Assembly (NCBI RefSeq): GCF_027563315.1
Contig: NZ_JAMKBJ010000009.1
Coordinates: forward strand, 1-64,000
DNA: 64,000 bases
Direction of reading: 5' to 3'
Source: Paenisporosarcina quisquiliarum
Lineage (GTDB): Bacteria; Bacillota; Bacilli; Bacillales_A; Planococcaceae
Every line of letters begins with the position of its first letter. Position 1 is the stretch's first letter. Shown here piece by piece: positions 1 to 9,240 of this stretch. The notes beneath the pieces were generated by a model. The model did not search any database. It was not told the origin of the DNA and saw only the letters and a program-made list of their open reading frames with translations. The position numbers were made by a program, and so were the translations under genes.

Positions 1-264
1 GGGCGAACGGTTTAGTTGACGGGGTCTAGCCCCACGGGCAGATACGTTCTACCCTGGCTACTGATATAATAAAACTATATAAAAAATGGTCAACCAGAAA
101 TATCTGGCTGACCTTATAATACGAACGCAGCAGGTTAGTTCATTAATAGAAGGGGAGTTTTTAAGTTCCTTTGTCCAATGACATGAAATAAATTATGTAC
201 CTTAAAAATAGCTGCTCTAAGATGAGCAGCCAAAATGAAAAACCAAATTTATTAATTAACAATA

Positions 265-633
265 TTAGTTATGTACTTGAAGTTTGTTTCCATTCGGGTC
301 ATAAAAGTGAAAAAATTGGTGACCTTCATCTTCTTGAATGGATTCTACTTTTACATCTTGACTCACTAAATATTCGTAGAGTTCATTAATATTTGTAGTT
401 GTGAAACCAACAGAAAACTCTGCTTGACCACCTTTTAGAAAGTGACCTCGAGAGTTCTTATCGGCTTCTACTAATACTAATAATGGGCCAGTTTCAAGCT
501 CATAAACAGCTAAACCATCCCTCTTAAATCTTAATTTGAACTTCAGACAGTCTGAATACCATGACACTGATTCCCTGAGATCGACTACAGGAATTCTAAA
601 ATAGTGGATACCATTAAATAGAGAATTACTCAT
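265..633 (-). CDS. VOC-family (glyoxalase/bleomycin-resistance fold) protein
   Basis: 122-residue single-module vicinal-oxygen-chelate protein. The N-terminus has the usual beta-strand opening HYFRIPVVDL, followed by a helix with SVSWYSDCLKF. The C-terminus ends in the typical DPNGNKLQVHN strand. Such proteins dimerise to form metal-dependent lyase, dioxygenase or thiol-transferase sites, or bind drugs; the substrate cannot be read from sequence. The start is well supported by AAGGGAGGT just upstream. It is a lone gene on the minus strand, and no partner is evident. Confidence 0.85.
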   Translation of the reverse strand: MSNSLFNGIHYFRIPVVDLRESVSWYSDCLKFKLRFKRDGLAVYELETGPLLVLVEADKNSRGHFLKGGQAEFSVGFTTTNINELYEYLVSQDVKVESIQEDEGHQFFHFYDPNGNKLQVHN

Positions 634-865
634 TTTGTACCTCCCTTAGAAAATTAACTACTTGTTTTTTTCTCTAATCTTATATAAGAACCTTTATTTT
701 ATTGAATATTTTTATTGCACTGTTACGTATCAAGCTTACGTGCGGAATATGAAGATTTGATCGATATCTTCGTGATTTCCCGGGTAAGTTAAAAACATTC
801 GTAGAAATGGCCATCTTCCTTTACAGTAAAGGTAGTTTCTAAAAATTCGGAAAAGAGGGAGAACG

Positions 866-2293
866 ATGCAATTCACTTTGATTCAGCAAAACGATACCCA
901 CGGATGCGTTGAAGCGCATAATGAACTTTTTTGGGGAACGGAGGGACCTTTTTTGGAAAAGGCTGGTGGATTTTCGAGAATCCGCCAGTATGTGAAGAAG
1001 CTTAAAAATGAAAAGGAAAATGTGCTGTTCTTCGATGGCGGGGATTTGTTCCACGGGACATTGCCGCTTGTGGCGAGTAAAGGAGACGCCATTGTGCCCA
1101 TTCTCCAAAAGATGGAACTCGATGGTTTCGTACCCGGAAACTGGGATTACGCGTACGGCAAAAAAAGGCTGTGTGAGTTGACAGAAAAGCTCGGGTTTTC
1201 GGGGCTCGCCTGCAATGTGTATGATGGAGAGACCGGCGAAAACTTCTTCAAGCCCTATGCGCTCAAAAAGTTGAACGGAATCACAGTCGGCGTCATCGGG
1301 GTGACCTATCCTTATGTCGACATCACAATGCCACCAGATTTTTCAGAGGGATTGAATTTTACAAAAGGGGTGGAAGAAGTCAGGGAGTCCGTCAAAGCGC
1401 TGGAAGGTCAAGCCGATGTCATTGTGCTGTTAAGCCATATGGGCCTTCCGCTCGATGCCAAGCTGGTTTCTTTAGTGGACGGCATCGATATCGTCCTTTC
1501 GGGGCATAGCCATGACCGCGTGCAAAAGCCGATCGTCCAAAACGGCACTTATATTGTCCAGGCCGGTTCCAGCAGTTCTTTTTTAGGGCGCCTCGATGTG
1601 GAATTTGAAAACGGCGCCATCACGGATATCCGGTATGACCTGATTGTGATGGGGGAACAATTCGAAGAAGATGAAGAAATCAAGGCGCTAGTCGATGAAT
1701 TATTGTCCGCTTATGAAAAGGAGAGGCTTGCTGTGGTTGGAGAAACCCAGACATTGCTTCACCGGATGACCTTGGAGGAAGCGCCGATGGACAAACTGAT
1801 CACGGATGCGTATTTGTCAGCCTTTGAAAGCGACGCCGCCTTTTCCCATGGCTGGCGGTACGGACATCCCATCGTGCCTGGCCCTGTGACGCTTTTCGAT
1901 CTGCATACGATCATTCCGACCAATCCTGAATTGTTCCTACTGGAATTGACGGGGGAAGAATTATGGAATGCTTTAGAGCATAATTTGGAGCAAGTGTATT
2001 CATCGGATCCTTTCGAACAAAAAGGCGGATATGTTCTCCGTTCGAGCGGTGTGAAAATGACATTCAAACCCTATAATCCGAAAAGTCATCGCATCCAGAC
2101 TCTCCAAATTGCAGGCGAGCCCATCCAGCCAGAGAAAACATACCGGGTCGCGGCCGGGGGAAGCCAGTCCTTTAAAAAACATGAGGACAAGAAGCAGTAT
2201 CGAAATATTCACGCAATCGATGTCATTCAATCGTTCCTGCAAGAAAATGGTCCTTATAAATCAAAGAAAAGTGCAGATATAGTTAGCGTATAG
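866..2293 (+). CDS. bifunctional metallophosphoesterase / 5'-nucleotidase family protein (YunD-like)
   Basis: 475 residues. The N-terminal calcineurin-like phosphoesterase domain (about 1-240) shows the metal motifs D10-T-H12, D57-G-G-D60, GNWD at 91-94, LSHMG and SGHSHD. The C-terminal 5'-nucleotidase domain (about 270-450) contains TNPELFLLELTGEELW. The family hydrolyses nucleotides or related phosphoesters. There is no signal peptide, so a cytoplasmic role is likely, as for B. subtilis YunD; the substrate is not shown. The start follows GAGGGAG. It is monocistronic with a strong downstream hairpin. Its base composition (about 53% G+C in a sampled line) is richer than most of the window, as is the copper operon beyond the IS30 remnant. 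Confidence 0.9.
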   Translation: MQFTLIQQNDTHGCVEAHNELFWGTEGPFLEKAGGFSRIRQYVKKLKNEKENVLFFDGGDLFHGTLPLVASKGDAIVPILQKMELDGFVPGNWDYAYGKKRLCELTEKLGFSGLACNVYDGETGENFFKPYALKKLNGITVGVIGVTYPYVDITMPPDFSEGLNFTKGVEEVRESVKALEGQADVIVLLSHMGLPLDAKLVSLVDGIDIVLSGHSHDRVQKPIVQNGTYIVQAGSSSSFLGRLDVEFENGAITDIRYDLIVMGEQFEEDEEIKALVDELLSAYEKERLAVVGETQTLLHRMTLEEAPMDKLITDAYLSAFESDAAFSHGWRYGHPIVPGPVTLFDLHTIIPTNPELFLLELTGEELWNALEHNLEQVYSSDPFEQKGGYVLRSSGVKMTFKPYNPKSHRIQTLQIAGEPIQPEKTYRVAAGGSQSFKKHEDKKQYRNIHAIDVIQSFLQENGPYKSKKSADIVSV

Positions 2294-2314
2294 AACGAAC
2301 TATTTTAAACTACA

Positions 2315-2360
2315 TGGACCCTCAAAGGGAGTCGTTTATTCGACTCCTTTTGAGGGTCCA
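2315..2360 (+). terminator. hairpin after the 5'-nucleotidase gene
   Basis: The long inverted repeat TGGACCCTCAAA(A)GGAGTCG, with its complement and a 6-nt loop, begins about 20 bases after the stop codon. There is no T-run, so termination efficiency is uncertain. Confidence 0.7.
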
Positions 2361-2559
2361 GCTTAATGAAATTCCTGACTTCTTCATATGTGTAGCGAAA
2401 TAATGAATCAGAGAAATCTAGTTAAGTTCATTTGTTGGTATAACAGAGCGTGGAGCTGTTGCTTTATACCACTGGTAACAAATAATAATTATTAACGCAA
2501 GATCAATAATGTCTCCCCCATAGTACATCCACATCCCCCCTGCTTGCCGCTACGCTGCA

Positions 2560-3060
2560 CTCGGCCTGTTAAAGCTATCCCAAAAGCTGTTGACCCGCAA
2601 AGGAAGAAAACTGAGAACAATAAAGTGGAGACCCGGAACAAAATGCCTCGACTCGAAACCAATTGGGATACTGGGAAGCCGATACAGTCATCGGCAAGTC
2701 GCATAAAAGCCAAATTCTGAAGTTAAATGAACGAACCAGTCAGTTCAAGCTAGGTGCGAAAACAGCCAGTCCAACCGCGCAGGCAATCATCCATGTGTTG
2801 AAGAGTCTGCCAAAAAAATAATGCTGAAGTCCATTACCGCTGACCAGGACAAGGAATTTCATCTATGGCGAGAAGTCGAAAGGACTCGAAGTTCATTTTT
2901 ACTTCTCGAATTCCGGGAGTGCGGGGCCAGCTCGGAGCCAATGAGAGCATTAACCGCTGTATTCATCGAACCTATCCAAAATGATCATGGACTATCTCCT
3001 GTTATTCAATCAGGCACCCCGAAAATTTCTACAATACGCCCTTTGAGGTATTTATGAGTT
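2560..3060 (+). pseudogene. decayed IS30-family transposase
   Basis: Plus-strand fragments in shifting frames read as an IS30 catalytic domain. From 2666 the frame gives GYWEADTVIGKSHKSQ and LNERTSQFKLGAKTASPT, ending at a stop at 2819. A second frame from 2821 gives LKSITADQDKEF. Near 2882 the frame changes to GLEVHFYFSNSGSAG. Around 2940 it reads NESINRCIHR, and further on LFNQAPRKFLQYAL and EVFMSFL. These match, in order, the GHWE..DTV, DNGKEF, NENTNGLIR and RPRK parts of IS30 transposases. At least three frameshifts and in-frame stops make it non-functional. The N-terminal half is mostly unrecognisable and no terminal inverted repeats were found. Confidence 0.8.
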
Positions 3061-3105
3061 TCTTACCGGCAACCTTTTAATATAGTAAGTGGGTTTCCGT
3101 ACAAA

Positions 3106-3136
3106 AAATGCCCCTCCATCAATTGGAGGGGCATTT
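3106..3136 (-). terminator. terminator of the copper operon
   Basis: The stem AAATGCCCCTCC / GGAGGGGCATTT, with a short loop, lies just after the glutaredoxin stop codon. On the minus strand it runs into a T-run. Confidence 0.9.
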
Positions 3137-3141
3137 CCTTA

Positions 3142-3417
3142 TTATCCGTGCAACAGGTTCAGAATTTCACCTTTATTCCGTTCAAAGCCGATGAAATGAT
3201 GCGTCAGCTTCTTGCCGAACAAGCCCTTTTTATAGAAAGCGAACACCGGCACGATCTTGGCACCGGATATTTTCTTCATGTCCTCTTCAAGTGACGGGTC
3301 TGCACCGACGTCTTTGTGTTCGTACGGAAGGTCCTTCTCTGCAAGATATGCTTTGGCATCCTGGCAATCTGAACAAGTCGGGCGCGTATAGAGGACCAGT
3401 TCCATTTTAGCGTCCAT
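3142..3417 (-). CDS. glutaredoxin/thioredoxin-family small protein
   Basis: 91 residues with the redox motif C-S-D-C after the first beta strand (VLYTRPTCSDC) and the cis-proline region AKIVPVFAF, a compact glutaredoxin-like fold. It lies 51 bases after copA on the same strand and before the shared terminator, so it is probably the last gene of the copper operon. There it may buffer thiols or carry Cu(I); this is inferred from context only. AAGGAG lies 12 bases before the first ATG; a second ATG three codons in is an alternative start. No copZ chaperone gene is present nearby. Confidence 0.85.
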   Translation of the reverse strand: MDAKMELVLYTRPTCSDCQDAKAYLAEKDLPYEHKDVGADPSLEEDMKKISGAKIVPVFAFYKKGLFGKKLTHHFIGFERNKGEILNLLHG

Positions 3418-3468
3418 CGTTCTTCACACTCCTTCTATATATTTAGCTTTTTCCACAAAGTACGTCCA

Positions 3469-5925
3469 TTAAACCGTTGCGGGCTTGAAGTTTTTCAAGC
3501 GTAAGGCGTTGAGCAGCACCGAGACAGAACTGAAGCTCATCGCCGCAGCCGCGATCATCGGGTTCAACAACGGGCCGCCGAATAGATAAAGGAGGCCCAT
3601 CGCAATCGGGATGCCGAGTACGTTATAGGCGAATGCCCAGAATAGGTTCTGTTTGATGTTCTTGATGGTCGATTTACTCAATTGAATTGCAGTCGGCACG
3701 TCCATCAGATCGCTGCGCATCAAGACGATGTCCGCGGATTCCATGGCGACATCCGTTCCTGAGCCGATTGCGATACCGATATCGGCTTGGGCGAGCGCCG
3801 GGGCGTCGTTGATGCCGTCTCCCGCCATCGCCACTTTATTGCCTTGCGACTGCAATTTCTTCACTTCGTTCGCTTTTTCTTCCGGCAGCACTTCGCTCAA
3901 CACTTCATCGATGCCCACTTGCTTGGCGATAGCTGCGGCGGTCAATTTATTGTCGCCCGTCAGCATGACCACTTTGATGCCCATGTCTTGGAGCTTGCGG
4001 ATGGCATGGACGCTCGATGGCTTCACGGTATCGGACACCGCGATGATTCCGGCAAACTCGCCATCCACTGAAACAAACATCGGCGTCTTCCCTTGATTCG
4101 CGATGCGGTCGGACGCTTCTGCAAAATTGCCCAGCACAATCCCGTAATCATCCATCAGTTTACGGTTGCCGAGCCGGATTTCTTTGCCGTCGATTAACAC
4201 TTCGATGCCGTGGCCCGGTATCGCTTTGAAGCGCTCCACAGGTTTCAACTTCAGCTGTTGCTGCTCCGCGCTTTTGACAATCGCTTCGCCAAGCGGATGT
4301 TCCGAGCCTTTTTCAGCCGATGCAGCAAGGCTTAATAATTCTTCTTCAGACAAACCGTCTTTTGAAATCAGCACATCGGTCACGGTCAGTTTTCCTTCGG
4401 TGATCGTCCCAGTTTTATCGAAAACAATCGTATCGATGTCGTGTGTCGTCTCAAGTGCGCCGCCGCTTTTGATCAAGACGCCATGTTCCGCGCCTTTGCC
4501 GGTGCCGACCATGATGGCAGTCGGTGTCGCAAGCCCAAGCGCACATGGGCAAGCGATGACCAGGACGGAAATCGCAATCGTGAAGGCGAATAAGCCTGTC
4601 TGCCCGCCCATATACCAGGCCAAGCCGGAAAGGATGGAGATCGCGATGACGATCGGCACGAAATAGCCCGAGATGATGTCTGCCATTTTGGCGATCGGCG
4701 CTTTCGATCCTTGCGCGTCTTCTACTAATTTGATGATTTGCGCCAAGGCGGTGTCTTTGCCGACCTTGGTCGCTTCGTAGCGGATCGCGCCGTTTTTGTT
4801 GATGCTCGCCCCGATGACGCGGTCGCCGGTAGCTTTTTCGACAGGCATGCTTTCACCGGTCAGCATCGATTCATCGATTGCTGTCGCACCTTCCACAACC
4901 ATACCGTCGACCGGCAATTTCTCGCCAGGCTTGACGATGACGATATCGCCCGTTTCCACAGCGTCGACAGAAATCTCCATTTCCACGCCGTCCCGGACGA
5001 CAATCGCCGTCTTCGGTGCCATACCCATCAATTTTTTTATCGCTTCAGATGTTTTTCCTTTCGATAAAGCTTCAAAATATTTCCCTAAGGTAATCAAAGT
5101 CAAAATGACCGCTGAAGATTCGTAATACAGGTTCATCGTATATCCCGTATTGCCCATCAGGACGAAAACGGTCGCGATAACACTATACATGAATGCCGCA
5201 CTGGTCCCAAGCGCAATCAGCGAATCCATATTCGGATGGCCTTTGGACAATGTCTTGAAGCCGACCGTGAAGAAGCTCTTGCCGAGAATCATCACTGGCG
5301 CCGCCAGACCCAGCTGCACCAGCACAAAATTCACTGGATTCAGCATCGGGTCGATCACTGCGGGCAGTGGCATGCCGATCATATGTCCCATCGAAATCAA
5401 CAGCAGCGGAATCGTTAAAGCTCCTGACATCCAGAAGCGCCGCCACATCGAGTGGATATGCTGCTGTTTTTTCTCACGTTCCTGGTCGGCAGTTGACTCG
5501 CCGTCCACATCATCGACCGCTGCGTAGCCGGCATCCGCTACCGCGGCTTTGATTTCTTTTACCGTGACTTGCTGTGGTTCATAGCGAATGACCATTTTCT
5601 CGGTAGCCATATTGACGTTCGATTCAGCGACTCCGGCCAGCTTTCTCGTCGCTTTCTCGACTGATTGCACACAGGATGCACAGGTCATCCCTTCAATTGT
5701 GAAGGTTTTCGTTTCGGTCTCGGCGAGCGCTTTATAGCCGGCTTGTTCCACCGCGCTATAGATGTCTTCTATTGAAACCAATTGTTCATCAAAGCGGACT
5801 TTCAGTTTCTCGGTCGCGAGATTGACGCTCGCTTCTTCCACACCGGTTAATTTCCCGGCGGATTTCTCGATAGACTGTGCGCACGATGCGCATGTCATCC
5901 CTTCGATTGTCAGTAATTTCTCCAT
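3469..5925 (-). CDS. copA: Cu(+)-exporting P1B-type ATPase
   Basis: 818 residues, full length for CopA. Two N-terminal heavy-metal-associated domains carry GMTCASC (Cys12/15 and Cys82/85). Then come membrane helices, the actuator motif TGES (356-359), the transport motif CPC (459-461) in the sixth helix, the phosphorylation site DKTGT (503-507) and the hinge GDGINDAP near residue 700. The CPC motif and paired metal-binding domains indicate cytosolic Cu(I) or Ag(I) export. The start follows AAAGAGGTG. It lies 26 bases downstream of copY on the same strand, so it should be controlled from the cop-box promoter upstream of copY. Confidence 0.97.
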   Translation of the reverse strand: MEKLLTIEGMTCASCAQSIEKSAGKLTGVEEASVNLATEKLKVRFDEQLVSIEDIYSAVEQAGYKALAETETKTFTIEGMTCASCVQSVEKATRKLAGVAESNVNMATEKMVIRYEPQQVTVKEIKAAVADAGYAAVDDVDGESTADQEREKKQQHIHSMWRRFWMSGALTIPLLLISMGHMIGMPLPAVIDPMLNPVNFVLVQLGLAAPVMILGKSFFTVGFKTLSKGHPNMDSLIALGTSAAFMYSVIATVFVLMGNTGYTMNLYYESSAVILTLITLGKYFEALSKGKTSEAIKKLMGMAPKTAIVVRDGVEMEISVDAVETGDIVIVKPGEKLPVDGMVVEGATAIDESMLTGESMPVEKATGDRVIGASINKNGAIRYEATKVGKDTALAQIIKLVEDAQGSKAPIAKMADIISGYFVPIVIAISILSGLAWYMGGQTGLFAFTIAISVLVIACPCALGLATPTAIMVGTGKGAEHGVLIKSGGALETTHDIDTIVFDKTGTITEGKLTVTDVLISKDGLSEEELLSLAASAEKGSEHPLGEAIVKSAEQQQLKLKPVERFKAIPGHGIEVLIDGKEIRLGNRKLMDDYGIVLGNFAEASDRIANQGKTPMFVSVDGEFAGIIAVSDTVKPSSVHAIRKLQDMGIKVVMLTGDNKLTAAAIAKQVGIDEVLSEVLPEEKANEVKKLQSQGNKVAMAGDGINDAPALAQADIGIAIGSGTDVAMESADIVLMRSDLMDVPTAIQLSKSTIKNIKQNLFWAFAYNVLGIPIAMGLLYLFGGPLLNPMIAAAAMSFSSVSVLLNALRLKNFKPATV

Positions 5926-5951
5926 TGTGTTTCACCTCTTTTTATTTATGA

Positions 5952-6398
5952 TCAGTGCGTACTGCACTTGCACTTGCACTGGCCCGGAACGCAATTGCAT
6001 GCCACTTCATCGACCGCGTGTTTCTTTTTGCCGTCTAATACTTGTTGAATCAATTCAATATCCCTATGGCTCAACGGGGCATCCGCCAGCATGTCGGCAA
6101 TCGTCTTGCCCGCCTGCTTGTGACAAATCTGCTCAAAAAGCCGATGCGCTGCCGTTCTCACGCTGTCCTCTTCGCTGATTGCAGCTGAATAAATATATTT
6201 ATTGCCTTCCGATTCCGCGAGCAGAAAGCCTTTCTTCACTAGCCTCCCGATAAACGTCTTGGCCGTCGCCGGCTTCCATTCCTTTTTAGCCTCCAGCATA
6301 TCGACGATATCTTTGCTCGTCGCATTTCCGAGCGTCCAAACGACGCGCATGATTTCACGCTCCGATGTGGTCATTTCCACTTTCTCTTTAATCGCCAT
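5952..6398 (-). CDS. copY: CopY-type copper-responsive repressor (BlaI/MecI/CopY family)
   Basis: 148 residues. The N-terminal winged helix contains MTTSEREIMRVVWTLG and the recognition region KPATAKTFIGRLVKKGFL. The C-terminal tail has the CopY metal motif CNCVPGQCKC, C-x-C-x4-C-x-C, plus one extra Cys. In enterococcal CopY these cysteines hold Zn(II) and release DNA when Cu(I) displaces it. I chose the ATG at 6398 because GGAGGG lies 6 bases upstream; the ATG at 6413 has no ribosome binding site. It is the first gene of copY-copA-glutaredoxin. CopY is typical of Lactobacillales; in B. subtilis copA is controlled by CsoR. Confidence 0.93.
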   Translation of the reverse strand: MAIKEKVEMTTSEREIMRVVWTLGNATSKDIVDMLEAKKEWKPATAKTFIGRLVKKGFLLAESEGNKYIYSAAISEEDSVRTAAHRLFEQICHKQAGKTIADMLADAPLSHRDIELIQQVLDGKKKHAVDEVACNCVPGQCKCKCSTH

Positions 6399-6419
6399 TT
6401 CATTTCCCTCCATTTCGTT

Positions 6420-6471
6420 TACATTTGTAATCGATTGTTTTTAGTTTACAACTGTAATCGGTTTAAGTCAA
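6420..6471 (-). promoter_or_regulatory. copper-operon promoter with two cop-box operators
   Basis: On the minus strand, TTGACT (6466-6471) and TAAACT (6443-6448) are separated by exactly 17 bases. Two perfect copies of the CopY operator core TACANNTGTA are present: TACAACTGTA at 6447-6456, overlapping the -10 region, and TACATTTGTA at 6420-6429, just downstream. This is the arrangement expected for CopY repression of copY-copA. Confidence 0.92.
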
Positions 6472-6701
6472 ACCATCCGCCTGCATCAACTAGCCACCCT
6501 AACGTTTTAACGAGTGCTTTAACACAATAACGGGATTAAATAAAAAAGCCCAATTATGCATTTTTTATACACTAATTTAGAATTTACATTCTTAAAAGAT
6601 ACTGCCGTTAACTACATTTTTTTAATTGCCAAATACAATTCAATTCACTCCACTTTTATCAACAATCTCTTTACTACGTTATCGATAATCTTAATGACAG
6701 T
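6472..6701. other. intergenic stretch with no recognised gene
   Basis: AT-rich spacer between the copper promoter and the next terminator. A 60-codon plus-strand open frame (6556-6738) has no ribosome binding site and runs into the terminator hairpin. Four TAACG/TAACA words at 6500-6532 have 8- and 20-base spacing, but nothing else organised is seen. Confidence 0.5.
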
Positions 6702-6766
6702 AAAAAAACCCTCTTTCATCGCTCATCTTATCTTCTGATAAGACCAAAGCTTTGAAAAAGGGTTTT
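6702..6766 (-). terminator. terminator after the DUF6509-like gene
   Basis: AAAACCCTNTTTCA pairs with its complement across an internal loop and is followed on the minus strand by seven T residues. Confidence 0.75.
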
Positions 6767-6769
6767 ATT

Positions 6770-7051
6770 TTATGCTAATGTATTTTTGCAATACGCGAGA
6801 ATTTCTGCCTCTTCATCATCTTCTAATGCAAAATCCAAAACTTCATTCGAAGCTTTATCGGTAAAATGGTACTGCACGATGCGATGTGTATCTTCTTCTA
6901 CGGCTAGAATAACACGCAATTCCAATCCGCCTTCTGTATATAACTCATCATCTTCATCAACTTCAACGGCAAGCAGAAACTCAAAACGATCTCCAACAAT
7001 AATGCCCGTAGGGTCGTTCATTTTTTCAACCATGTGATTTGTAATTTCCAT
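6770..7051 (-). CDS. small acidic protein, DUF6509-like
   Basis: 93 residues, acidic, with the segment VDEDDELYTEGGLELRVILA and an acidic C-terminus (DFALEDDEEAEIL). It resembles short Bacillales proteins grouped as DUF6509, of unknown function. The start at 7051 is preferred: AAAGGAG lies 9 bases upstream of that ATG, while the longer frame to 7111 has no site. No membrane segment. It is probably monocistronic. Confidence 0.7.
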   Translation of the reverse strand: MEITNHMVEKMNDPTGIIVGDRFEFLLAVEVDEDDELYTEGGLELRVILAVEEDTHRIVQYHFTDKASNEVLDFALEDDEEAEILAYCKNTLA

Positions 7052-7136
7052 GTGGCATTCTCCTTTGTCAGTTCTTTGAACTCCATTCATTGTATACTGA
7101 CCTGTAGCCACTAAACAACTCTATCGGTGCTCTTTC

Positions 7137-7463
7137 CTATTCTTCCCATACATTAAAGACCATTCCGAATGGATCGCGGACATAACAATCTCGTCCTTTT
7201 CCTTCCCAGCGAACAATTTCACAGCCATTTTCCATTAAGTGTTGCTTTGCTTCATTCAAATCTTTTACAACGAATTCCATGATTGGACCCAGATTTTCGT
7301 TTCCTTGCATTAGGAAGATGGAGTTGTGATTCGTTTGGAATTCTAATTCCTCCACTTCACTTTTTTCAGGCTCTTTTAAACCTAAAACATTTTCGTAAAA
7401 GTGTTTCGCTTTTTCTACGTCATTCACTTGGAACCCGATGTTCTTCGACATTCTGTAATTCAT
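7137..7463 (-). CDS. VOC-family protein
   Basis: 108 residues, one glyoxalase/dioxygenase-fold unit. It has the N-terminal strand NIGFQVNDVEKAKHFYENV, GPIMEFVVKDL in the middle, and YVRDPFGMVFNVWEE at the end. The start is firmly placed by AGGAGG upstream. It lies 15 bases downstream of rocB on the same strand and may be co-transcribed. Substrate unknown. Confidence 0.85.
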   Translation of the reverse strand: MNYRMSKNIGFQVNDVEKAKHFYENVLGLKEPEKSEVEELEFQTNHNSIFLMQGNENLGPIMEFVVKDLNEAKQHLMENGCEIVRWEGKGRDCYVRDPFGMVFNVWEE

Positions 7464-7478
7464 CCTAGCGCCTCCTGT

Positions 7479-9131
7479 TCATTTACCACCGATTAATTGT
7501 TGGATCACTTCATTCGTTAAGTTTGGCACGATGTTCAGTGAAAAGCTCTTTTCCATTCGTTCGTATTGTTTGTGTGCGTCATATCCGTAAGGTCCGATGT
7601 TAATGACTGGCACGTTGATGGCCCGAACGGCTTCGTAATCCACAAAATGTTTCGTTCCCCATCCTGGGTTATTCGATGAAACAGCCGAAATTCCTGCAGC
7701 ATCATCACTCAATGCCACAAAACTCATGTCTGAAATGTACGGGAAGAAGTTTTTTGTCACGATTGGATGCGGATACTCAGGTTGTACAGTTTCGACCGCC
7801 ACTTCCAGCGCATCAAGCAAGTTCTGTTCTTTGTCATTTTTACCAGTCACTTCGATTCGAGGTGAATAAAGGGATGAGTAGAACATAATGATAGCCGGAT
7901 TTTTATCTGGCATCCATTTCCATGCTTCTTCGACGACACGGGCTGCGAACATGCGGGTATCCAGTTCCGTTTGCTGCAATAATTGTTCATTAAACGCATT
8001 CATATGTGTCTCGTATACTTCTCCATACTCTTTTTGCAATAAGGAATGCATGTCCTCATATGTCATCACACGTGGTTCCCAATGGATGTCATTCATCGGT
8101 TCCCCGCTTACTTTACTGAACGCCAAATAGTTTTCTTTGAACTCCGTTAATGCGGTGGTGAATGCCGTTTCCGCTTCTACTTTCAAGCGATCGAGCACTT
8201 CTTTCGGTGACCACGAGTGAATAAAGAAATTGAAGTACACATACGCAGAGAGTGCTGTTTGCACCGTGTACGTGGGTTTCAAATCCATCTGTTTCAATGA
8301 AACCGGAGGCACGGTTATTTCCCCGAAAGCTTCATTGCAAAGCGCTGGATTGTAACTGATTTGTCTTGTTAAATGCGCAGCAATGAAATTGGGATCGATG
8401 CCTTCAAAACAAGAGCCTACATGCGTTTCCGAACCTGTTATGAAGAACGATGGCAATAACTTTCCGACCGTTCCTTTGTAAATGTAACGATTCGGATCCC
8501 CTGTGTAGCGAGGTGATACAAAATCCGCATTGATTGCTGCTACATAATCAAATCCATGGACCTCACGAAGACGTTTTAATTCACTCAAGGCAGAGATAAT
8601 GCCATGTGACCCATCTTCTTCATCACATTCAAATACCACCATTAAATTCCCTTCAAGCTCCTCAGGGTGTTCCGAATAATACTTCAACAAGTAAAGATGG
8701 CTTGCCACGCCTGATTTCATGTCCAGCATGCCTCTTCCAAACTCAAACTCTCCTGATTCGAGATGGCTTCGCACTTCTTCTGTTAAGTCTTCATGATGCA
8801 AGGCTTCCGCCAAAGCATCTGGGTCCAATGCCAGTTCTTTTAAATTAAAATCATCAATGCCTACTGTATCGATATGGCCCATCAACAGAACGGTTTTATT
8901 CGAAGGATTCTTTGTCCCTTTCACAAAAGCAATGACATTGTAGCGCTCCTGGTCATCGTTTTCCGTCTGCTGGTAGATGACATGATCCACTTGCTGCTGA
9001 AAATAAGGATATGACGAAATTAATGTATGTAACGCTTGGGATAGAACCTTCTCCCCGCCCTCATTCACGATACTTTCTATTCGAACCAACTGTTTTGTTA
9101 ACGCCAGTACTTCTTCACGACAATCAAACAT
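7479..9131 (-). CDS. rocB: RocB-like M20-family peptidase (arginine utilisation)
   Basis: 550 residues. M20-type metal motifs are visible: GHIDTVG, GMLDMKSG and the acidic CDEEDGSHG. A long insertion domain precedes the C-terminal part with YISDMSFVALSDDAAG and INVPVINIGPYGYDAHK, which is characteristic of RocB. In B. subtilis rocB is a member of the arginine/ornithine catabolic regulon, and its exact reaction is not established. The ATG at 9131 is preferred because AAAGGAG sits 8 bases upstream; the GTG three codons earlier overlaps that site. No other roc genes are in the window. Confidence 0.88.
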   Translation of the reverse strand: MFDCREEVLALTKQLVRIESIVNEGGEKVLSQALHTLISSYPYFQQQVDHVIYQQTENDDQERYNVIAFVKGTKNPSNKTVLLMGHIDTVGIDDFNLKELALDPDALAEALHHEDLTEEVRSHLESGEFEFGRGMLDMKSGVASHLYLLKYYSEHPEELEGNLMVVFECDEEDGSHGIISALSELKRLREVHGFDYVAAINADFVSPRYTGDPNRYIYKGTVGKLLPSFFITGSETHVGSCFEGIDPNFIAAHLTRQISYNPALCNEAFGEITVPPVSLKQMDLKPTYTVQTALSAYVYFNFFIHSWSPKEVLDRLKVEAETAFTTALTEFKENYLAFSKVSGEPMNDIHWEPRVMTYEDMHSLLQKEYGEVYETHMNAFNEQLLQQTELDTRMFAARVVEEAWKWMPDKNPAIIMFYSSLYSPRIEVTGKNDKEQNLLDALEVAVETVQPEYPHPIVTKNFFPYISDMSFVALSDDAAGISAVSSNNPGWGTKHFVDYEAVRAINVPVINIGPYGYDAHKQYERMEKSFSLNIVPNLTNEVIQQLIGGK

Positions 9132-9240
9132 ATGGGACACTCCTTTACATTAAATACTTAGATACCCGTAATATACCATATTCAGTCGACATGATGAACG
9201 CGGTTTGATTACAATGAAAGTAGTTAGGGGTGAGCGAGAA

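Noticed and set aside
1-190. Possible riboswitch or gene end at the window edge
   Set aside because: A small GGGG-TCTAG-CCCC hairpin is visible but no conserved riboswitch core or coding frame could be matched; the region may be cut by the window.
2821-3057. 78-codon plus-strand frame taken as a gene
   Set aside because: Its translation is one frame of the decayed IS30 transposase (SITADQDKEF), with the rest of the homology in other frames.
6556-6738. 60-codon plus-strand frame as a small protein
   Set aside because: No ribosome binding site, and it runs into the minus-strand terminator hairpin.
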